The position numbers and the translations under genes are program-made. From Acinetobacter sp. S54 (lineage in GTDB: Bacteria; Pseudomonadota; Gammaproteobacteria; Pseudomonadales; Moraxellaceae), in assembly GCF_016624945.1 (NCBI RefSeq), contig NZ_JACVUI010000010.1, positions 34,029 through 98,028 on the forward strand: DNA of 64,000 bases, in the 5' to 3' direction. Within the stretch, counting starts at the first letter, position 1. The number at the start of each line of letters is the position of its first letter. The notes under the pieces were generated by a model that was not told where the DNA came from, ran no database searches, and was given only the letters and a program-made list of their open reading frames with translations. Shown one piece after another: positions 1 through 11,430 of this stretch.

Positions 1-135
1 GCTGCTGAAGCAGTACCTGATGTGATTGAAGAAATTCTAAATACCTATCTTGATTTACGTACGGATAACGAACGCTTTATTGATACGTATCGTCGTGTTG
101 GTATTCAACCATTTAAGGAGCGTGCATATGCTTAA
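1..135 (+). CDS. cysI: Sulfite reductase hemoprotein, C-terminal end (partial)
   Basis: Only the last 44 codons are in the window; the frame is open from base 1 and stops with TAA at 133-135. The tail reads ...IEEILNTYLDLRTDNERF followed by GVQPF-like residues (VGIQPFKERAYA), which matches the C-terminus of nitrite/sulfite reductase-type hemoproteins that reduce sulfite to sulfide in cysteine synthesis. The next gene starts 8 bases before this stop, and DUF934 commonly follows cysI, which supports the call. The catalytic siroheme and Fe-S residues lie upstream, outside the window. Confidence 0.8.
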   Translation, partial: AAEAVPDVIEEILNTYLDLRTDNERFIDTYRRVGIQPFKERAYA

Positions 136-613
136 TCCAGCCTTACAGGTGCTGTTTAAAGATGGCACGATCGCAGATAATACTTACCAATTGATCGCTG
201 AGGATGAAGTGTTTCCTCAGGGTGATGTTGTTTTGAACACTGCACAACTTGATCAATTAGCGAATATTCAGGGTAAAAAAGCGCTTTATATCACCGTTGA
301 TGATTCTCCTGAAACCCATGAATTTCCACTTCATGATTTAGATGCAATTTTTATTGAATTTGCAGGATTCAATGATGGTCGTGGTTATTCATTTGCTGCA
401 CTTTTACGCCGTCAAGGTTATCAGGGCGAGTTACGTGCGGTTGGAGATATTTTTAAAGATGTCCTGAACTATTTAAAACGCTCTGGTTTTGATAGTTTTG
501 TGGTAAAAGAAGGCAAGGATATTCATGAGGCTGCGGCAGGTTTAAATGATTTTAAACATCCGTATCAGGCTTCAACTGCGGTGGTACAAGCGGAATATCA
601 GACAGGATCGTAA
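128..613 (+). CDS. DUF934 family protein, sulfur assimilation partner
   Basis: A 161-residue soluble protein. The frame is open further upstream, but ATG 128 fits because it overlaps the cysI stop by 8 bases (translational coupling) and leaves a normal N-terminus, MLNPALQVLFKDG. The central segment with DLDAIFIEFAGFNDGRGYSFA and ALLRRQGYQGELRAVGDI is the DUF934 signature, in which the R-G-Y and R-A-V-G-D residues are well conserved. The family is found next to cysI or cysH and is annotated as a probable oxidoreductase-associated protein; its biochemical role is not settled. Co-expression with sulfite reductase is inferred from the overlap. Confidence 0.85.
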   Translation: MLNPALQVLFKDGTIADNTYQLIAEDEVFPQGDVVLNTAQLDQLANIQGKKALYITVDDSPETHEFPLHDLDAIFIEFAGFNDGRGYSFAALLRRQGYQGELRAVGDIFKDVLNYLKRSGFDSFVVKEGKDIHEAAAGLNDFKHPYQASTAVVQAEYQTGS

Positions 614-683
614 TTAGATTTTTAATGATATGGTAAAAGCTGAACTTAGGTTTGGCTTTTTTATTCTCATTTTAGAAAATTAA

Positions 684-711
684 AAACCGTATTCTTAAAA
701 GAATACGGTTT
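684..711. terminator. Bidirectional intrinsic terminator between DUF934 and proS
   Basis: A perfect 12-bp inverted repeat (aaaccgtattct / agaatacggttt) with a 4-base loop, followed by T-rich sequence on the plus side and preceded by A-rich sequence. It lies between two convergent genes and can serve both. Confidence 0.85.
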
Positions 712-727
712 ATTTTTTTAATGAAGA

Positions 728-2443
728 TTAAGCTTTTAATTTTGCTAGTAATTCTTCTTTAGTTAAGTTAACGGATTCAGCATCAGTACGACCTTTATAT
801 TCAAAAGTACCTGCATCCAGCCCTTTTTCACCGATAACAATACGATGTGGAATACCTGTCAATTCAAGATCCGAAAATTTAACTCCAGGACGTTCATTGC
901 GATCATCAAGCAGTACATCATAGCCTTGAGCTTGTAACTCCGTATAAAGTGCTTCTGCTGCTTCGAGCGTTTTTGGTGATTTATGCGCATTCATTGGTAC
1001 GATTGCGATTTCAAACGGTGCGATAGCAGAAGGCCAGATAATGCCTTTATCATCGTAGTTTTGTTCTATTGCCGAGGCTACAACACGTGTTACGCCAATT
1101 CCATAACACCCCATCGTCACAGTGAGTGGCTTACCGTCATCACCCAAAACGGTACAGTTAAGTGCTTCAGAATATTTTTGACCTAACTGGAAAATATGAC
1201 CAACTTCGATGCCTCGTTTGATTTGGAGCACACCTTTTCCATCTGGAGATGGATCGCCATCAACCACATTCCGTAAGTCATAGACTTCGCTAAATTGTGC
1301 ATCACGTTGCCAGTTTACACCTGTAGCATGTTTGTCAGCTTCATTTGCACCCGCAATAAAATCAGATAACACTGAAGCAGCACGATCAACAATAACAGTT
1401 ACACCTTTTTCAACTAAGCCTTGTGGGCCCACATAGCCAGCAGTTAAACTGAGTTCTTGCAATTGAACTTCAGTGGCAAAAGTTAAAGGTGCTGCAATGC
1501 GTGGATGATGTTCCGCTTTAATTTCATTTAACTCATGATCGCCACGCAAAAATAGCGCAATCACAGGCACTTTGCCATTTTCATCGGTATTGCCTTGTAC
1601 TAACAAGGCTTTTACCGAATGCTTAGGATCTGCTTTTAAAAACCCACAAACATCTGCAATAGTTTTTTGATTCGGTGTGTACACAATTGTCAATGCTTGT
1701 GTTGGAGCAGCACGTTCTCCAACGAGCACAGCTTCGGCTTTTTCTACATTTGCTGCGTAATCCGATTCAGTTGAAAATACGATATCATCTTCGCCACTAT
1801 CGGCCAGTACATGAAACTCATGCGAACCTGAGCCACCAATTGAACCTGTATCGGCTTGTACAGGACGGAAATTTAGCCCTAATCGTGTGAAAATACGGCA
1901 ATAAGTGTCATACATATTGTCATAGGTTTCTTGCAAAGAAGTCTGATCAACATGAAACGAATAAGCATCTTTCATGATGAATTCACGCGAACGCATCACG
2001 CCGAAACGTGGACGAATTTCATCACGGAACTTGGTTTGGATCTGATAGAAATTAACAGGTAACTGCTTATAACTTTTAAGTTCATTACGCGCGAGATCAG
2101 TAATTACTTCTTCATGTGTTGGGCCAAGCACAAAAGGATTGTCATGACGATCTTTAAAGCGTAAAAGTTCGGGACCATATTGGACATAACGACCTGATTC
2201 TTCCCATAGACTCGCAGGTTGAGTCACGGGCATAAACACTTCAAGTGCGCCTGAACGGTTCATTTCTTCACGTACAATCGCTTCAACTTTATTTAACACA
2301 CGTACACCCATCGGCAGCCAAGTGTATAAACCTGAAGCCAATTTACGAATCATCCCGGCTCGAAGCATGAGCTGATGCGAGATTACTTCTGCATCATTTG
2401 GGGTTTCTCTTAACGTTGCAAATAAAAAGCGGCTTGCGCGCAT
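728..2443 (-). CDS. proS: Prolyl-tRNA synthetase, bacterial type with editing domain
   Basis: 571 residues from ATG 2443; the longer frame adds 32 residues with no ribosome binding site, whereas [20 protein letters not shown] is the canonical ProS start. It charges tRNA-Pro in the cytoplasm. Visible class II features are motif 1 ([21 protein letters not shown]), motif 2 ([21 protein letters not shown], split here as FRDEIRPR and MRSREF), an inserted editing domain around residues 220-400, motif 3 (GCYGIGVTR) and the C-terminal anticodon-binding domain ending in KLKA. Length is typical of the bacterial form. It stands alone on the minus strand, just downstream of an RND pump operon. Confidence 0.97.
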   Translation of the reverse strand: MRASRFLFATLRETPNDAEVISHQLMLRAGMIRKLASGLYTWLPMGVRVLNKVEAIVREEMNRSGALEVFMPVTQPASLWEESGRYVQYGPELLRFKDRHDNPFVLGPTHEEVITDLARNELKSYKQLPVNFYQIQTKFRDEIRPRFGVMRSREFIMKDAYSFHVDQTSLQETYDNMYDTYCRIFTRLGLNFRPVQADTGSIGGSGSHEFHVLADSGEDDIVFSTESDYAANVEKAEAVLVGERAAPTQALTIVYTPNQKTIADVCGFLKADPKHSVKALLVQGNTDENGKVPVIALFLRGDHELNEIKAEHHPRIAAPLTFATEVQLQELSLTAGYVGPQGLVEKGVTVIVDRAASVLSDFIAGANEADKHATGVNWQRDAQFSEVYDLRNVVDGDPSPDGKGVLQIKRGIEVGHIFQLGQKYSEALNCTVLGDDGKPLTVTMGCYGIGVTRVVASAIEQNYDDKGIIWPSAIAPFEIAIVPMNAHKSPKTLEAAEALYTELQAQGYDVLLDDRNERPGVKFSDLELTGIPHRIVIGEKGLDAGTFEYKGRTDAESVNLTKEELLAKLKA

Positions 2444-2547
2444 GGAAACTGTCCTAAAAATGGGCTCTTTAACAGAGCACGATAAAAATACAAGATTATA
2501 CGATAAAAAATGAGATGAATATTTCACCTCATTGAACAAAGATCAGA

Positions 2548-5500
2548 TTATGACATTAATTTGCGGGTTTGGCGCAACAAGAAATTTTTCAAATCATCTA
2601 AATAAGTAAAAATTACAGGCACGACTACAAGAGTAAGTAGCGTAGAGGTAATCACTCCACCAATTACCGCATGTGCCATTGGGGCACTTTGCTCTCCGCC
2701 TTCACCCAGTCCCAACGCCAGAGGAATCATCCCCATGACCATGGCGCTGGTCGTCATTAAGATAGGGCGCAAACGGGTTTTACCTGCCTGGATAATGGCA
2801 TCATAACGGCTTTCACCGCGCTCCATTGCTTTTTTAATAAAGTCAATCAAGAGAATGGCATTTTTAGTGACCAGTCCCATTAACATGATTATTCCAATAA
2901 TGGAAAACAGATTCATAGTGCTTTGAAATAAAAACAATGCCAGAAATACCCCAATCAACGATAAAGGCAAAGATGCCATAATCGCGGCAGGGTGGATAAA
3001 GCTGTTAAATTGTGAACCTAGAACAATATAGATGAACACAATTGATAGTGTAATCGCGGTCAATGCATAACCGGCTGATTCAGCCATGTCTGCATTGGCT
3101 CCTTGGGTATCAAAACTATATCCAGCTGGAAGCTTAAAGTTTTTTTGTAACTGATCAATGTCTTTACCAATATCACCTGCTGGACGACCAGAAGTATTGG
3201 CTTGAACCAGCACTTCACGTGCAAGATCTCGTCGATTGATTTGTGATGCACCCAAAGTTTGCTCAAATTTCGCGACGCTGGCAAAAGGCACTAAAATTGG
3301 TTGTCCATTCGCATCCGTTTTTGAGGACGTCAGATAGAGATTTTCCAGATCGCTGGGTAAGGCACGATTATGTTCGGCCAGTCGTAAATTGACATCATAA
3401 GTTTCACCGCGTTCATCTTGCCATGTCGTTACATCATCACCCGCGATCAACGGACGAATAATATTGGCGATTTGATTGACAGAAAGGCCGAGGTCACTTG
3501 CTAAAACACGATTAATTTGAATCGACAAGGTCGGTTTAGGTTCTTTCAATGAGCTTTCAAGATCAACCACGCCTTTGATTTTTTCCATTTCTGCCATAAA
3601 ACGATCAGAAATATGTTGGAGTTCATCCAAATCTGGGCCTTTTATGGAAATCATAATCGGCTTTTGTCCCCCAGATACTGTTTCATCAGCTGAGGAAACA
3701 GAAGTAACACTGATACCAGCCACTCGTTTTAAGCGTTCACGAAATTCATTATTTAATTCGGTTAGACTTTGAGTACGTTCATTTCTAGGCGTAACGGTTA
3801 CCCTTAAACTGGCATGATTTTTACCGCGGTCAGTAATGCCATTGACGACACCATAGGTAGATTTAACCTGCGGGTGCTGACGAATAATATGATTAACCTG
3901 ATCCAGTTTAGCTTGAGTATAGGGTAAGGAAGCATCAACAGCTGTTTCAAACTTAATGCGGATTTCACCTTTATCTGGTGTAGGCACAAATTCAGTACCG
4001 ATTAGCTTTGATAATCCTAGGGCTCCGATTAAAGAGGCAATCGCAATTAAAAGCGTAAGAAAACGAAATCTTAAAGCAAGTTTGAGCAAGTGTTCATAGA
4101 CATGACTTAAGTTGTCTAACTTTTGAGAAATCCAATTAAAAAAGCGTTTGATCCGACTCGGTGGTTTGTTGGTTTTTTTCTCCTGCCAATGCGCTGATAG
4201 CATTGGATCTAGAGTAAAACTGACAAACATGGAAATGAGCACTGCGGTACTTACCGTTACCCCAAACTGATAGAAAAAGCGGCCAATAATTCCACCCATA
4301 AAGGCGACAGGTAAAAACACGGCAACAATAGTTAGTGTGGTTGCCAAAACCGCCAATCCAATTTCTTTGGTTCCGTCTAAAGCAGCGGTTACATGGTCTT
4401 TGCCCATTTCACTATGACGAACAATATTCTCCCGTACTACAATCGCATCATCAATGAGTAAACCAATACAAAGCGATAATGCCAACAGTGTCATCATGTT
4501 GATGCTAAAACCAAAAGCCCAGATAAAAGTAAGGGTTCCGAGTAAAGCAATAGGTAAGGTCAACCCTGTAATGACAGTTGAACGGAAAGAGCCTAAAAAT
4601 AGTAAAACAATTAAAACAGCCAGTAACGCGCCTTCAATAATGGTACGCGCTACATCTTTAATCGAAGCGCGAATCCCTTTTGAACTATCGACCACCACAT
4701 TTAAACTTGCGCCCTGAGGGAGCTGGGACTTAATTTTATCTAACACTTTATATGTGTTATCTACCACCTGAATGACGTTAGCATCAGAGCTTCGCAAAAT
4801 ATCAACAGCCACGGCTGGCTTTCCATTCAGATAAGCACCTGTTTCTAACTCGGCCTGACTGTCTTCTACTTTTGCAATCTGTTTAAGATAAATCGGCGAT
4901 CCATTTTTATTGGCCACCACTAAATCACCAAATCCGTGTGGATAAATCACTTTGGATTGAATTTCGATAACCAGTTCAGAGTCAGGTTGTTTAAGTGATC
5001 CGCCGGGAATTTCCACATTTTCATTTTTTAAGGTATTAATCACCTGATCAATACCAATACCATAGCTTTGTAATTGTTGCGGATTAATTTCAATACGAAT
5101 TTGACGTTTGGCATCACCCAGTAAATTAACGGTTCCAACGCCCGGCACCGTTCTGAGTTGAGGTAAAATCCGTTGATCCAGATAAGAGCTAAAATCACGC
5201 AATGACATAGAACCTGATTCAAATACCACTGACATAATCGCATTACTGGCAGGGTCATAGCGTTCCACAACGGGATCTTCTATTTCATCACGAAAATCTG
5301 ACTTGACTACTGCAATTTTATCGCGAACATCCTGTGCTGCTACGCTAGAGGGAACATCCAAATTAAATTCAGCAATAATCATCGACAATCCTTCACTGGA
5401 TTGCGAAGTAATTTGTTTTAGTCCAGATATCGTATTGATCTGATCTTCGAGTTTTTTTGTAATTTCAGATTCGACTGCTTCAGGCGACGCGCCAGGATAA

Positions 5501-5649
5501 TTGGTGTACACCACAACAAAAGGAAAATCGACATCAGGAAATTCTTCTACCCCCATACGTTGCCATGATGCCAAACCCAAAACCATCAGACAAATCATCA
5601 TCATGATGGTAAAGACGGGGTATTTGACACTAATTCGGGTAAACCACAT
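2548..5649 (-). CDS. RND efflux transporter permease subunit (AcrB/HAE-1-like)
   Basis: 1033 residues, the normal length for an inner-membrane RND pump with twelve membrane helices and two large periplasmic loops. The proton-relay aspartate pair is in helix 4 ([10 protein letters not shown]) and the partner lysine in helix 10 ([10 protein letters not shown]). The N-terminus ([14 protein letters not shown], then [15 protein letters not shown]) resembles the multidrug/solvent group rather than heavy-metal CusA types. It likely exports hydrophobic compounds by proton antiport together with the adaptor encoded 27 bases upstream. No outer-membrane TolC-like gene or regulator is adjacent, so it probably borrows a channel. 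Substrate cannot be read from sequence. Confidence 0.93.
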   Translation of the reverse strand: MWFTRISVKYPVFTIMMMICLMVLGLASWQRMGVEEFPDVDFPFVVVYTNYPGASPEAVESEITKKLEDQINTISGLKQITSQSSEGLSMIIAEFNLDVPSSVAAQDVRDKIAVVKSDFRDEIEDPVVERYDPASNAIMSVVFESGSMSLRDFSSYLDQRILPQLRTVPGVGTVNLLGDAKRQIRIEINPQQLQSYGIGIDQVINTLKNENVEIPGGSLKQPDSELVIEIQSKVIYPHGFGDLVVANKNGSPIYLKQIAKVEDSQAELETGAYLNGKPAVAVDILRSSDANVIQVVDNTYKVLDKIKSQLPQGASLNVVVDSSKGIRASIKDVARTIIEGALLAVLIVLLFLGSFRSTVITGLTLPIALLGTLTFIWAFGFSINMMTLLALSLCIGLLIDDAIVVRENIVRHSEMGKDHVTAALDGTKEIGLAVLATTLTIVAVFLPVAFMGGIIGRFFYQFGVTVSTAVLISMFVSFTLDPMLSAHWQEKKTNKPPSRIKRFFNWISQKLDNLSHVYEHLLKLALRFRFLTLLIAIASLIGALGLSKLIGTEFVPTPDKGEIRIKFETAVDASLPYTQAKLDQVNHIIRQHPQVKSTYGVVNGITDRGKNHASLRVTVTPRNERTQSLTELNNEFRERLKRVAGISVTSVSSADETVSGGQKPIMISIKGPDLDELQHISDRFMAEMEKIKGVVDLESSLKEPKPTLSIQINRVLASDLGLSVNQIANIIRPLIAGDDVTTWQDERGETYDVNLRLAEHNRALPSDLENLYLTSSKTDANGQPILVPFASVAKFEQTLGASQINRRDLAREVLVQANTSGRPAGDIGKDIDQLQKNFKLPAGYSFDTQGANADMAESAGYALTAITLSIVFIYIVLGSQFNSFIHPAAIMASLPLSLIGVFLALFLFQSTMNLFSIIGIIMLMGLVTKNAILLIDFIKKAMERGESRYDAIIQAGKTRLRPILMTTSAMVMGMIPLALGLGEGGEQSAPMAHAVIGGVITSTLLTLVVVPVIFTYLDDLKNFLLRQTRKLMS

Positions 5650-5676
5650 ATCTATTTAATCCTGAAAATCATTCTT

Positions 5677-6819
5677 TTATTTATCTTTGGCAAATGCGTT
5701 TTGATCTGAATTTGAAAAGATCACGGATTTATTTTCATCGGCATTATCAAATTTAATCCGACTAATTGCATCATTATTTTGTAGACCTGAAACGATTGCT
5801 TTATTCTCAGCAAAGCGTTTTTCTAATACTTGAATATTGATTTTACGGAGTTTTTGCTGGCGAACCACCCAGACATAAGGGGCATGGTCGATACTTTGAA
5901 CGCTATCCAATGGAATGATTTGTCCCTGAATCTGATCTTGATTCAAGATAAAACCTTCTATAAAAGCACCGATACTGAGTGAATTAATAGCTTCACTCGG
6001 TTTGGCAAAAAATTCTATTTGCCGACTGACTTGATCCGCTACGGGTGAAACACGAGTTAAAACCGCATTGTGAGGAGTTTGATTCCCCTGAATGGTGTAT
6101 TGAATCTTTTGGCCGATTCGTAATGCAGATTGTTGCTCTAGAGGCAGTTTGGCCTGAATTTCTAATTGTTCAGGATTGACGATTTCAAATAATGTTTGGC
6201 CTGCTGAAACTGTTTGACCAGGTTCTACCTCACGTTTAGTAATGATTCCATCAAGAGGGCTACGAATAATGCCATCCTGATCGGCTTTCTGGGCAATATT
6301 TAAATTTGCCTTTTGTGCATTTACTGTTTCGAGCTGGGCTTTGTAATCCACCTGACTTTGTTCATATTCAACACGTGAAATAAACCCCTGATCTAAAAGT
6401 CTTTTTTTACGTTGCATCAGATTACGTGATAGTTCAGCTTGAGCCTGAGCAGATGCCAGATTGGCTTGTGCTTGTGCTAAACGCGCAGCATTATCCTGAT
6501 TGTTTAAGCGCACTAAAACTTGGTTTTTTTTGACCCGCTGTCCTACATCGGCATTGACTTGAGTTGCTGTGGCGGAAACCTGTGCCTGAATCGAGCTTTG
6601 CTGGGTAGCACGAATAGTGCCTGTAAATGCTGTTTTACGTTCAAGCATGCCAGTCGAGACTTCAACTAGATCTTGTTGAATAACATCAATCGTCTCAGGG
6701 GAGTGGGGCTGTGCGGTTTCTGAGGTAGATGTAGAGCGATTACAAGCTGTTAAAACAAAGCTAAAGCTAATTAAACATAGTACAGGAATATAAAACGTAG
6801 TGCGTGACACTTTGCGCAT
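5677..6819 (-). CDS. RND efflux periplasmic adaptor, lipoprotein
   Basis: 380 residues with a signal peptide ending in the lipobox L-T-A-C (Cys 26), so it is probably lipid-anchored in the inner membrane. It then shows the membrane-fusion order: a half lipoyl motif (VNADVGQRVKKNQVLVRL), a long alpha hairpin rich in Ala/Gln/Leu (about residues 115-180), the second lipoyl half (IRSPLDGIITKREVEPGQTV) and a beta-barrel domain. It links the following RND pump to an outer-membrane channel. First gene of a two-gene minus-strand operon. Substrate unknown. Confidence 0.92.
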   Translation of the reverse strand: MRKVSRTTFYIPVLCLISFSFVLTACNRSTSTSETAQPHSPETIDVIQQDLVEVSTGMLERKTAFTGTIRATQQSSIQAQVSATATQVNADVGQRVKKNQVLVRLNNQDNAARLAQAQANLASAQAQAELSRNLMQRKKRLLDQGFISRVEYEQSQVDYKAQLETVNAQKANLNIAQKADQDGIIRSPLDGIITKREVEPGQTVSAGQTLFEIVNPEQLEIQAKLPLEQQSALRIGQKIQYTIQGNQTPHNAVLTRVSPVADQVSRQIEFFAKPSEAINSLSIGAFIEGFILNQDQIQGQIIPLDSVQSIDHAPYVWVVRQQKLRKINIQVLEKRFAENKAIVSGLQNNDAISRIKFDNADENKSVIFSNSDQNAFAKDK

Positions 6820-6879
6820 GCCTACCCATCCTTAAATTAATGACATTCGTTGTTTTATTTGGTGTCAGGATTATAACGA

Positions 6880-7527
6880 TTATTCCAGTGCTTTTAAGCG
6901 CTCAATAATGTTGGAATAATGTTCCTGTGTTGTACGATAGCTAGTTTGCAGACTTGAGATATTCTTTTTGATATTACTCATATTCTGTTCATTCTGATCA
7001 AGCTGATCTTTTAGACGCTGTGGAAGACTACTCTCACCTTTGCGTAAATATTCCATTTCTTGACGTTTAAACATAATCCGGTCACTTTGCAATTGTTTCA
7101 ACTGATCTTGCTGTGACATGATTTGTTTTTTTATGGCTAACAATGCCTGATTTTGCTTTTCAGTTGCGATTGCTACATTTCCATAGGCACGTTTGAGTTT
7201 TAAATCTTGCTCTCTTTGACGAGCTTGGGCTTCTCGTTGGCTCGACTGGCGTAAATCTGCTTCGGCATTGTAGGGCTTATTTCTGCGAATTACCTGCATA
7301 TTACTGTCTAAAGCTTCATAGCCATAACGGATATGGGCAGGTGTTACAGAACTGCTGATATTGGCGATACCTTTTTGATCGTAGTAGCGATACCAAACGG
7401 CGCGAGGTTGTGCATTGGCCGCGTAAACAAAAGACATCCACAGAAGTAGTCCGAATGCAATAATGGAACGACGAGTCATCTGTTTGGATCGTTCCAGCAG
7501 CTTTCGAGATCTCATTCGACTGTTCAT
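6880..7527 (-). CDS. Secreted coiled-coil protein with N-terminal DUF4124-like segment
   Basis: 215 residues from ATG 7527, chosen because a purine-rich GGGGAAGG lies just upstream. A second ATG at 7479 would give a more ordinary signal peptide (MTRRSIIAFGLLLWMSFVYA). After cleavage near AANA, the segment WYRYYDQKGIANISSSVTP resembles the DUF4124 domain seen in envelope proteins (aromatic, then D-x-x-G). The rest is highly charged and glutamine-rich with a heptad pattern, so a long coiled coil is likely. Role unknown. It is followed by the RND operon in the same direction but separated by 60 bases. Confidence 0.7.
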   Translation of the reverse strand: MNSRMRSRKLLERSKQMTRRSIIAFGLLLWMSFVYAANAQPRAVWYRYYDQKGIANISSSVTPAHIRYGYEALDSNMQVIRRNKPYNAEADLRQSSQREAQARQREQDLKLKRAYGNVAIATEKQNQALLAIKKQIMSQQDQLKQLQSDRIMFKRQEMEYLRKGESSLPQRLKDQLDQNEQNMSNIKKNISSLQTSYRTTQEHYSNIIERLKALE

Positions 7528-7756
7528 GCCCTTCCCCAAATTAAAGTCGACTAAATTACTTATTTTTAAATAATAATATCGTTATATTAGTTGTAAATTA
7601 TCCAATTAAAAATAGGAATAACTCAAAAAAAAATCATAAGTCGTTTTAAAGTGTGATTGGTTTGGAGATATTCGTGGAAAGTGTGTTTGAACATCAAAAA
7701 ACCTTCATTGAAAACGCAAGTAATTATATGTTAAAAAAGGTCATAATCTGTAAAAA

Positions 7757-7785
7757 CAATGAAAGCCCCTATGATCGGCTATAAT
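7757..7785 (+). promoter_or_regulatory. Candidate sigma-70 promoter of the pil-chp operon
   Basis: A perfect TATAAT at 7780-7785 lies 48 bases before pilG in the only sizeable plus-strand gap upstream of it. The -35 region (7757-7762) is poor, so the operon may need an activator or use other starts. Confidence 0.4.
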
Positions 7786-7833
7786 CATTTTCAGTTATTG
7801 TCTGCATTGAATAAATGGGGAAAGGGTCACTAA

Positions 7834-8217
7834 ATGGAAGAAAAATTTCAAAACCTTAAAGTCATGGTAATTGATGATTCAAAAACCATTCGTCGCACGG
7901 CCGAAACTTTACTGCAACGTGAAGGATGTGAGGTCATTACTGCGGTTGATGGCTTTGAAGCATTATCAAAAATTGCTGAGGCAAATCCTGATATTGTCTT
8001 TGTCGATATCATGATGCCGCGCCTAGATGGTTATCAAACCTGTGCCTTAATTAAGAATTCACAGAACTATCAGAATATCCCTGTAATTATGCTGTCGAGT
8101 AAGGATGGTTTATTCGATCAAGCTAAAGGTCGTATTGTGGGTTCCGATGAATATTTAACCAAACCTTTTAGTAAAGATGAATTATTAAACGCTATTCGAA
8201 ATCACGTAAACACATAA
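7834..8217 (+). CDS. pilG: Twitching motility response regulator PilG
   Basis: 127 residues forming a single receiver domain without output domain. The acidic pair is in VIDDSK (residues 13-15 region), the phosphoacceptor is Asp 58 (VDIMMPRLDG) and the conserved lysine is Lys 110 (YLTKPF). In the Pil-Chp system it is phosphorylated by the ChpA kinase and promotes pilus extension. First gene of a cluster with pilH, pilI, pilJ, chpA and a CheW-like gene, which fixes the identity. Confidence 0.95.
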   Translation: MEEKFQNLKVMVIDDSKTIRRTAETLLQREGCEVITAVDGFEALSKIAEANPDIVFVDIMMPRLDGYQTCALIKNSQNYQNIPVIMLSSKDGLFDQAKGRIVGSDEYLTKPFSKDELLNAIRNHVNT

Positions 8218-8242
8218 ATTAAAGAAAACGTTGGGGAATAAA

Positions 8243-8611
8243 ATGGCACGTATTTTAATTGTAGATGACTCGCCAACTGAAACATTTCGATTTAGAGAAA
8301 TATTAACAAAACACGGTTTTGAGGTTATTGAAGCATCCAACGGTGCAGATGGTGTGACCATGGCACAGGCAGAGCAGCCTGATCTGGTTCTTATGGATGT
8401 CGTAATGCCTGGGGTAAATGGTTTTCAAGCGACTCGCGAAATTAGCCGTGGTGATAATACCAAACATATTCCAGTGGTGATTGTAAGTACTAAAGATCAG
8501 GCAACCGATCGTGTATGGGGAAAACGTCAGGGTGCTAGAGACTATCTGACCAAGCCGATTGATGAAAGTAAATTGATAGAAGTGATTCAGCAAAATCTCA
8601 ATCTAGGATAG
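8243..8611 (+). CDS. pilH: Twitching motility response regulator PilH
   Basis: 122 residues from ATG 8243; a longer frame begins at a TTG 12 bases earlier, but GGGGA lies between the two and serves the ATG. Single receiver domain: acidic pair in LIVDDSP, phosphoacceptor Asp 52 (LMDVVMPGVNG), and YLTKPI with the conserved lysine. In related systems PilH opposes or modulates PilG by competing for phosphate from ChpA. It starts 25 bases after pilG. Confidence 0.95.
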   Translation: MARILIVDDSPTETFRFREILTKHGFEVIEASNGADGVTMAQAEQPDLVLMDVVMPGVNGFQATREISRGDNTKHIPVVIVSTKDQATDRVWGKRQGARDYLTKPIDESKLIEVIQQNLNLG

Positions 8612-8616
8612 TCACT

Positions 8617-9153
8617 ATGGCAGCAAATGGATTTATCGAATTGCTTCGATTGGCAAAACGTGGCAATCGAAGCTACGCCTCCAATCAAAACGAAGTAAAC
8701 CGATGGTCAGGTATTGCCTTTGAGATGATGGGACAATATTTTGTTGCGCCTTTGGGAGAAGTCACAGAAGTGATTTATCCCCCTAAATATACACCAGTAC
8801 CCAACGCACAAGTCTGGGTGAGGGGGTTGGCTAATATTCGGGGGAGACTGCTCTCAGTTTCTGATTTAACACATTTTGTGTCTGGACAACGTTCTCAGTT
8901 TTCGCCTACTCAAAAAGTGTTATGTATCAGTCACAATGACCATTATGTCGGTTTGGTTGTGGATCAGGTTCTTGGGATTCAGCACTTTAACAAGCGCAGT
9001 TTTTTTTCTAAAAGTGATGAGCTGGATCAAAAATTAAAAGATTACTGTCAAGGTTATTTTTATCAGCATAACCAGCGTTGGCATGTCTTTTTGTTTAGTC
9101 AGCTGCTGAAAAATCCACAGTATATGAATGCTTCAGCAAGATTTATAAATTAA
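8617..9153 (+). CDS. pilI: CheW-like adaptor PilI
   Basis: 178 residues; ATG follows the pilH stop by 5 bases. One CheW domain: [13 protein letters not shown] in the first half, then [18 protein letters not shown] with the R-G-x-L/V-D motif, then [11 protein letters not shown]. It should couple the PilJ receptor to the CheA-type kinase ChpA at the cell pole. The C-terminal 40 residues are basic and less conserved. Confidence 0.92.
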   Translation: MAANGFIELLRLAKRGNRSYASNQNEVNRWSGIAFEMMGQYFVAPLGEVTEVIYPPKYTPVPNAQVWVRGLANIRGRLLSVSDLTHFVSGQRSQFSPTQKVLCISHNDHYVGLVVDQVLGIQHFNKRSFFSKSDELDQKLKDYCQGYFYQHNQRWHVFLFSQLLKNPQYMNASARFIN

Positions 9154-9199
9154 ATTCCTACGCAATCAAGTCAAAACGCGTATTCAGGAGAGAAGCTGC

Positions 9200-11281
9200 A
9201 TGGGCTTTAAACTAAAAAAGAAAAACACAGCTGAAAGTGCGGTTAAGAAAAACGGTTCTGCATTTTTTGCGAAAATACAGGCTCAGATTGATCAATTTTC
9301 ACGACTATTTGGGGAAAGTGAAAAATCTAAACCAATCATTTATGCTGCCATTATCTTTTTATTTCTGGCAATCCTTACGCTGATTTACTTGTTTTATAGC
9401 GTACCGCGTAACAATGAATTGACACGTAGTCTGGGGCAATTACGTTTATTGTCACAAACTATTCCACGTCAGGCAACAGATGCAACTGCTTCTGGCTCAC
9501 CTGATATGATTGCTAATCTGAAAAAATCGCAAGAACAATTCGCGCAAAATCTGGAAAATGTCCAAGATATTTACGGAACATCTTCAGAGGAATATAAAAA
9601 GGTTGATCAACTCTGGAAAAATGTATCCACCAATGTAGAGTTGATTACCTCGCAACAAAAACTTATCAATCAACTATACGACACCAATATTGCAATTGGT
9701 GAGTCAATTCCAGGGATTCAGGCTGAATACAACCTGATGGTTGACCAAATGGCACGTCTAAATATGCCAAGTAGTCAGGTAGTAATTGCTAAAAACCAAG
9801 TATTCATTGCAGAACGTATTCTTCGTTCGATTGGTTCTGTATTGGTTGGCACTGAAAATGCCCGTGCATCAGCCGACGATTTCAGTGCGGATATTGAAAC
9901 CTTTGGTGCTTATCTTAACGCGCAGTTAAATGGCAGCACAGATTTAGGTGTAGAGCGTATTGGTGATGCAACCTTACGTGAATCAGTCGAAAGCATTAAA
10001 TCTGAATATGATGAAGTATTAAAAACTGCTGCATCTACAGTATTTAAAAATGCCAACCAGATTGTTAAAGTCCGTCAAGCCTCTTCACAAATTTTCTCTC
10101 AATCAGATGAGATGCTAAAATCCTTGAATAACCTTTCAGACAAGGCAGATTCTGGCTGGTCAAGTATTATTCCAGCAGTTTTATTACTGTTATTCCTAGG
10201 CGGTTTTACTTATACCATTCTGAAACTCTTGTCTTTGCGTAGTGCAATGGATAAAACCCGTGTAACGCGTTTACAGGATGAGTATGACCGTAACCAGAAT
10301 GCGATTTTACGTTTATTGGATGAAATTGCAGATTTGGCGGATGGTGACTTACGTTCGTATGCAACAGTATCTGAAGACTTTACTGGAGCAATTGCTGACT
10401 CGATCAACTTTGCGATTGATCAGTTACGCGATCTGGTTTCGCGTATTACCGATACTTCTCAGGAAGTGGCACGCTATACACAGGATACTCAAACCATTAC
10501 CAATCAGTTGGCTGAGGCATCTGAACATCAGGCACAGGAAATTGCAGGTGCTTCTGCCGCGATTAACGAAATGGCGGTGTCGATCGATCAGGTATCTGCC
10601 AACGCGGCTGAGTCTGCTGAGGTTGCTGAGCGTTCGGTACAAATTGCATCCAATGGTGCCGATGTTGTAAACCGTTCTATTGTCGGGATGGATACCATTC
10701 GTGAACAGATTCAGGAAACGTCTAAACGGATTAAACGTTTGGGTGAGTCGTCTCAGGAAATTGGAAATATTGTCTCACTAATTAACGATATTGCCGACCA
10801 AACTAACATTCTGGCATTGAATGCTGCGATTCAAGCATCGATGGCGGGCGAAGCTGGTCGTGGTTTTGCCGTGGTCGCCGATGAAGTACAGCGTCTAGCA
10901 GAACGTTCGGCTTCTGCAACCAAGCAGATTGAAGGTCTGGTTAAAACCATTCAGACAGATACCAATGAAGCAGTTATTTCAATGGAGCAAACGACATCTG
11001 AGGTTGTGCGTGGAGCTAACTTGGCGAAAGATGCGGGCGTGGCGCTGGACGAGATTCAAAGCGTATCCAGCAACTTGGCAAAACTGATTGCAAACATTTC
11101 CAATGCTGCAAAACTTCAGTCTGCATCTGCGAGCCATATTGCTAATACCATGAATGTTGTACAGGAAATTACTTCGCAAACAACGACAGCAACCTTTGAT
11201 ACAGCGCGTTCAGTTTCTGAACTAGCCAATATGGCAGAGTCATTACGTGAGTCTGTATCAGACTTTAAACTGCCGGACTAA
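9200..11281 (+). CDS. pilJ: Type IV pilus methyl-accepting chemotaxis protein PilJ
   Basis: 693 residues; the start is supported by CAGGAGAG a few bases upstream. Two membrane helices (about residues 49-69 and 318-341) flank a periplasmic sensor region of about 250 residues with PilJ-type helices. A HAMP-like region and a long signalling hairpin follow; the tip reads [20 protein letters not shown], slightly different from the classical E-A-A-R-A-G-E tip as in other PilJ proteins. It senses pilus or surface signals and controls ChpA. Confidence 0.95.
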   Translation: MGFKLKKKNTAESAVKKNGSAFFAKIQAQIDQFSRLFGESEKSKPIIYAAIIFLFLAILTLIYLFYSVPRNNELTRSLGQLRLLSQTIPRQATDATASGSPDMIANLKKSQEQFAQNLENVQDIYGTSSEEYKKVDQLWKNVSTNVELITSQQKLINQLYDTNIAIGESIPGIQAEYNLMVDQMARLNMPSSQVVIAKNQVFIAERILRSIGSVLVGTENARASADDFSADIETFGAYLNAQLNGSTDLGVERIGDATLRESVESIKSEYDEVLKTAASTVFKNANQIVKVRQASSQIFSQSDEMLKSLNNLSDKADSGWSSIIPAVLLLLFLGGFTYTILKLLSLRSAMDKTRVTRLQDEYDRNQNAILRLLDEIADLADGDLRSYATVSEDFTGAIADSINFAIDQLRDLVSRITDTSQEVARYTQDTQTITNQLAEASEHQAQEIAGASAAINEMAVSIDQVSANAAESAEVAERSVQIASNGADVVNRSIVGMDTIREQIQETSKRIKRLGESSQEIGNIVSLINDIADQTNILALNAAIQASMAGEAGRGFAVVADEVQRLAERSASATKQIEGLVKTIQTDTNEAVISMEQTTSEVVRGANLAKDAGVALDEIQSVSSNLAKLIANISNAAKLQSASASHIANTMNVVQEITSQTTTATFDTARSVSELANMAESLRESVSDFKLPD

Positions 11282-11295
11282 GCTTTAAATAACAT

Positions 11296-11323
11296 TTTAG
11301 GGCAGACTTTGGACTGCCCTAAA
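11296..11323 (+). terminator. Hairpin in the pilJ-chpA gap, possible partial terminator
   Basis: A 10-bp inverted repeat (tttagggcag / ctgccctaaa) with an 8-base loop 15 bases after pilJ. The downstream sequence is mixed A/T, not a T-run, so it may be a weak terminator or an mRNA-stabilising hairpin that lowers chpA expression relative to pilJ. Confidence 0.45.
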
Positions 11324-11430
11324 TTAAAAAATGCATCGTCAAGATGGCTTCTTGAGAAGGAAGTCACTTGCGTGATGGTGGTAGATCAAGTTTCACCATC
11401 AAGGGTGGATAAACGAAAGAAGCCTTCGTT

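Noticed and set aside
2548..6819. Naming the RND pump as AdeABC, AdeFGH or AdeIJK
   Set aside because: No outer-membrane component or known regulator is adjacent, and the adaptor-permease pair alone does not identify one of these systems.
10278..10670. 130-codon frame inside pilJ
   Set aside because: Shadow in another frame of a well-conserved receptor gene; composition rich in Leu, Arg and Trp as expected from frame shift.
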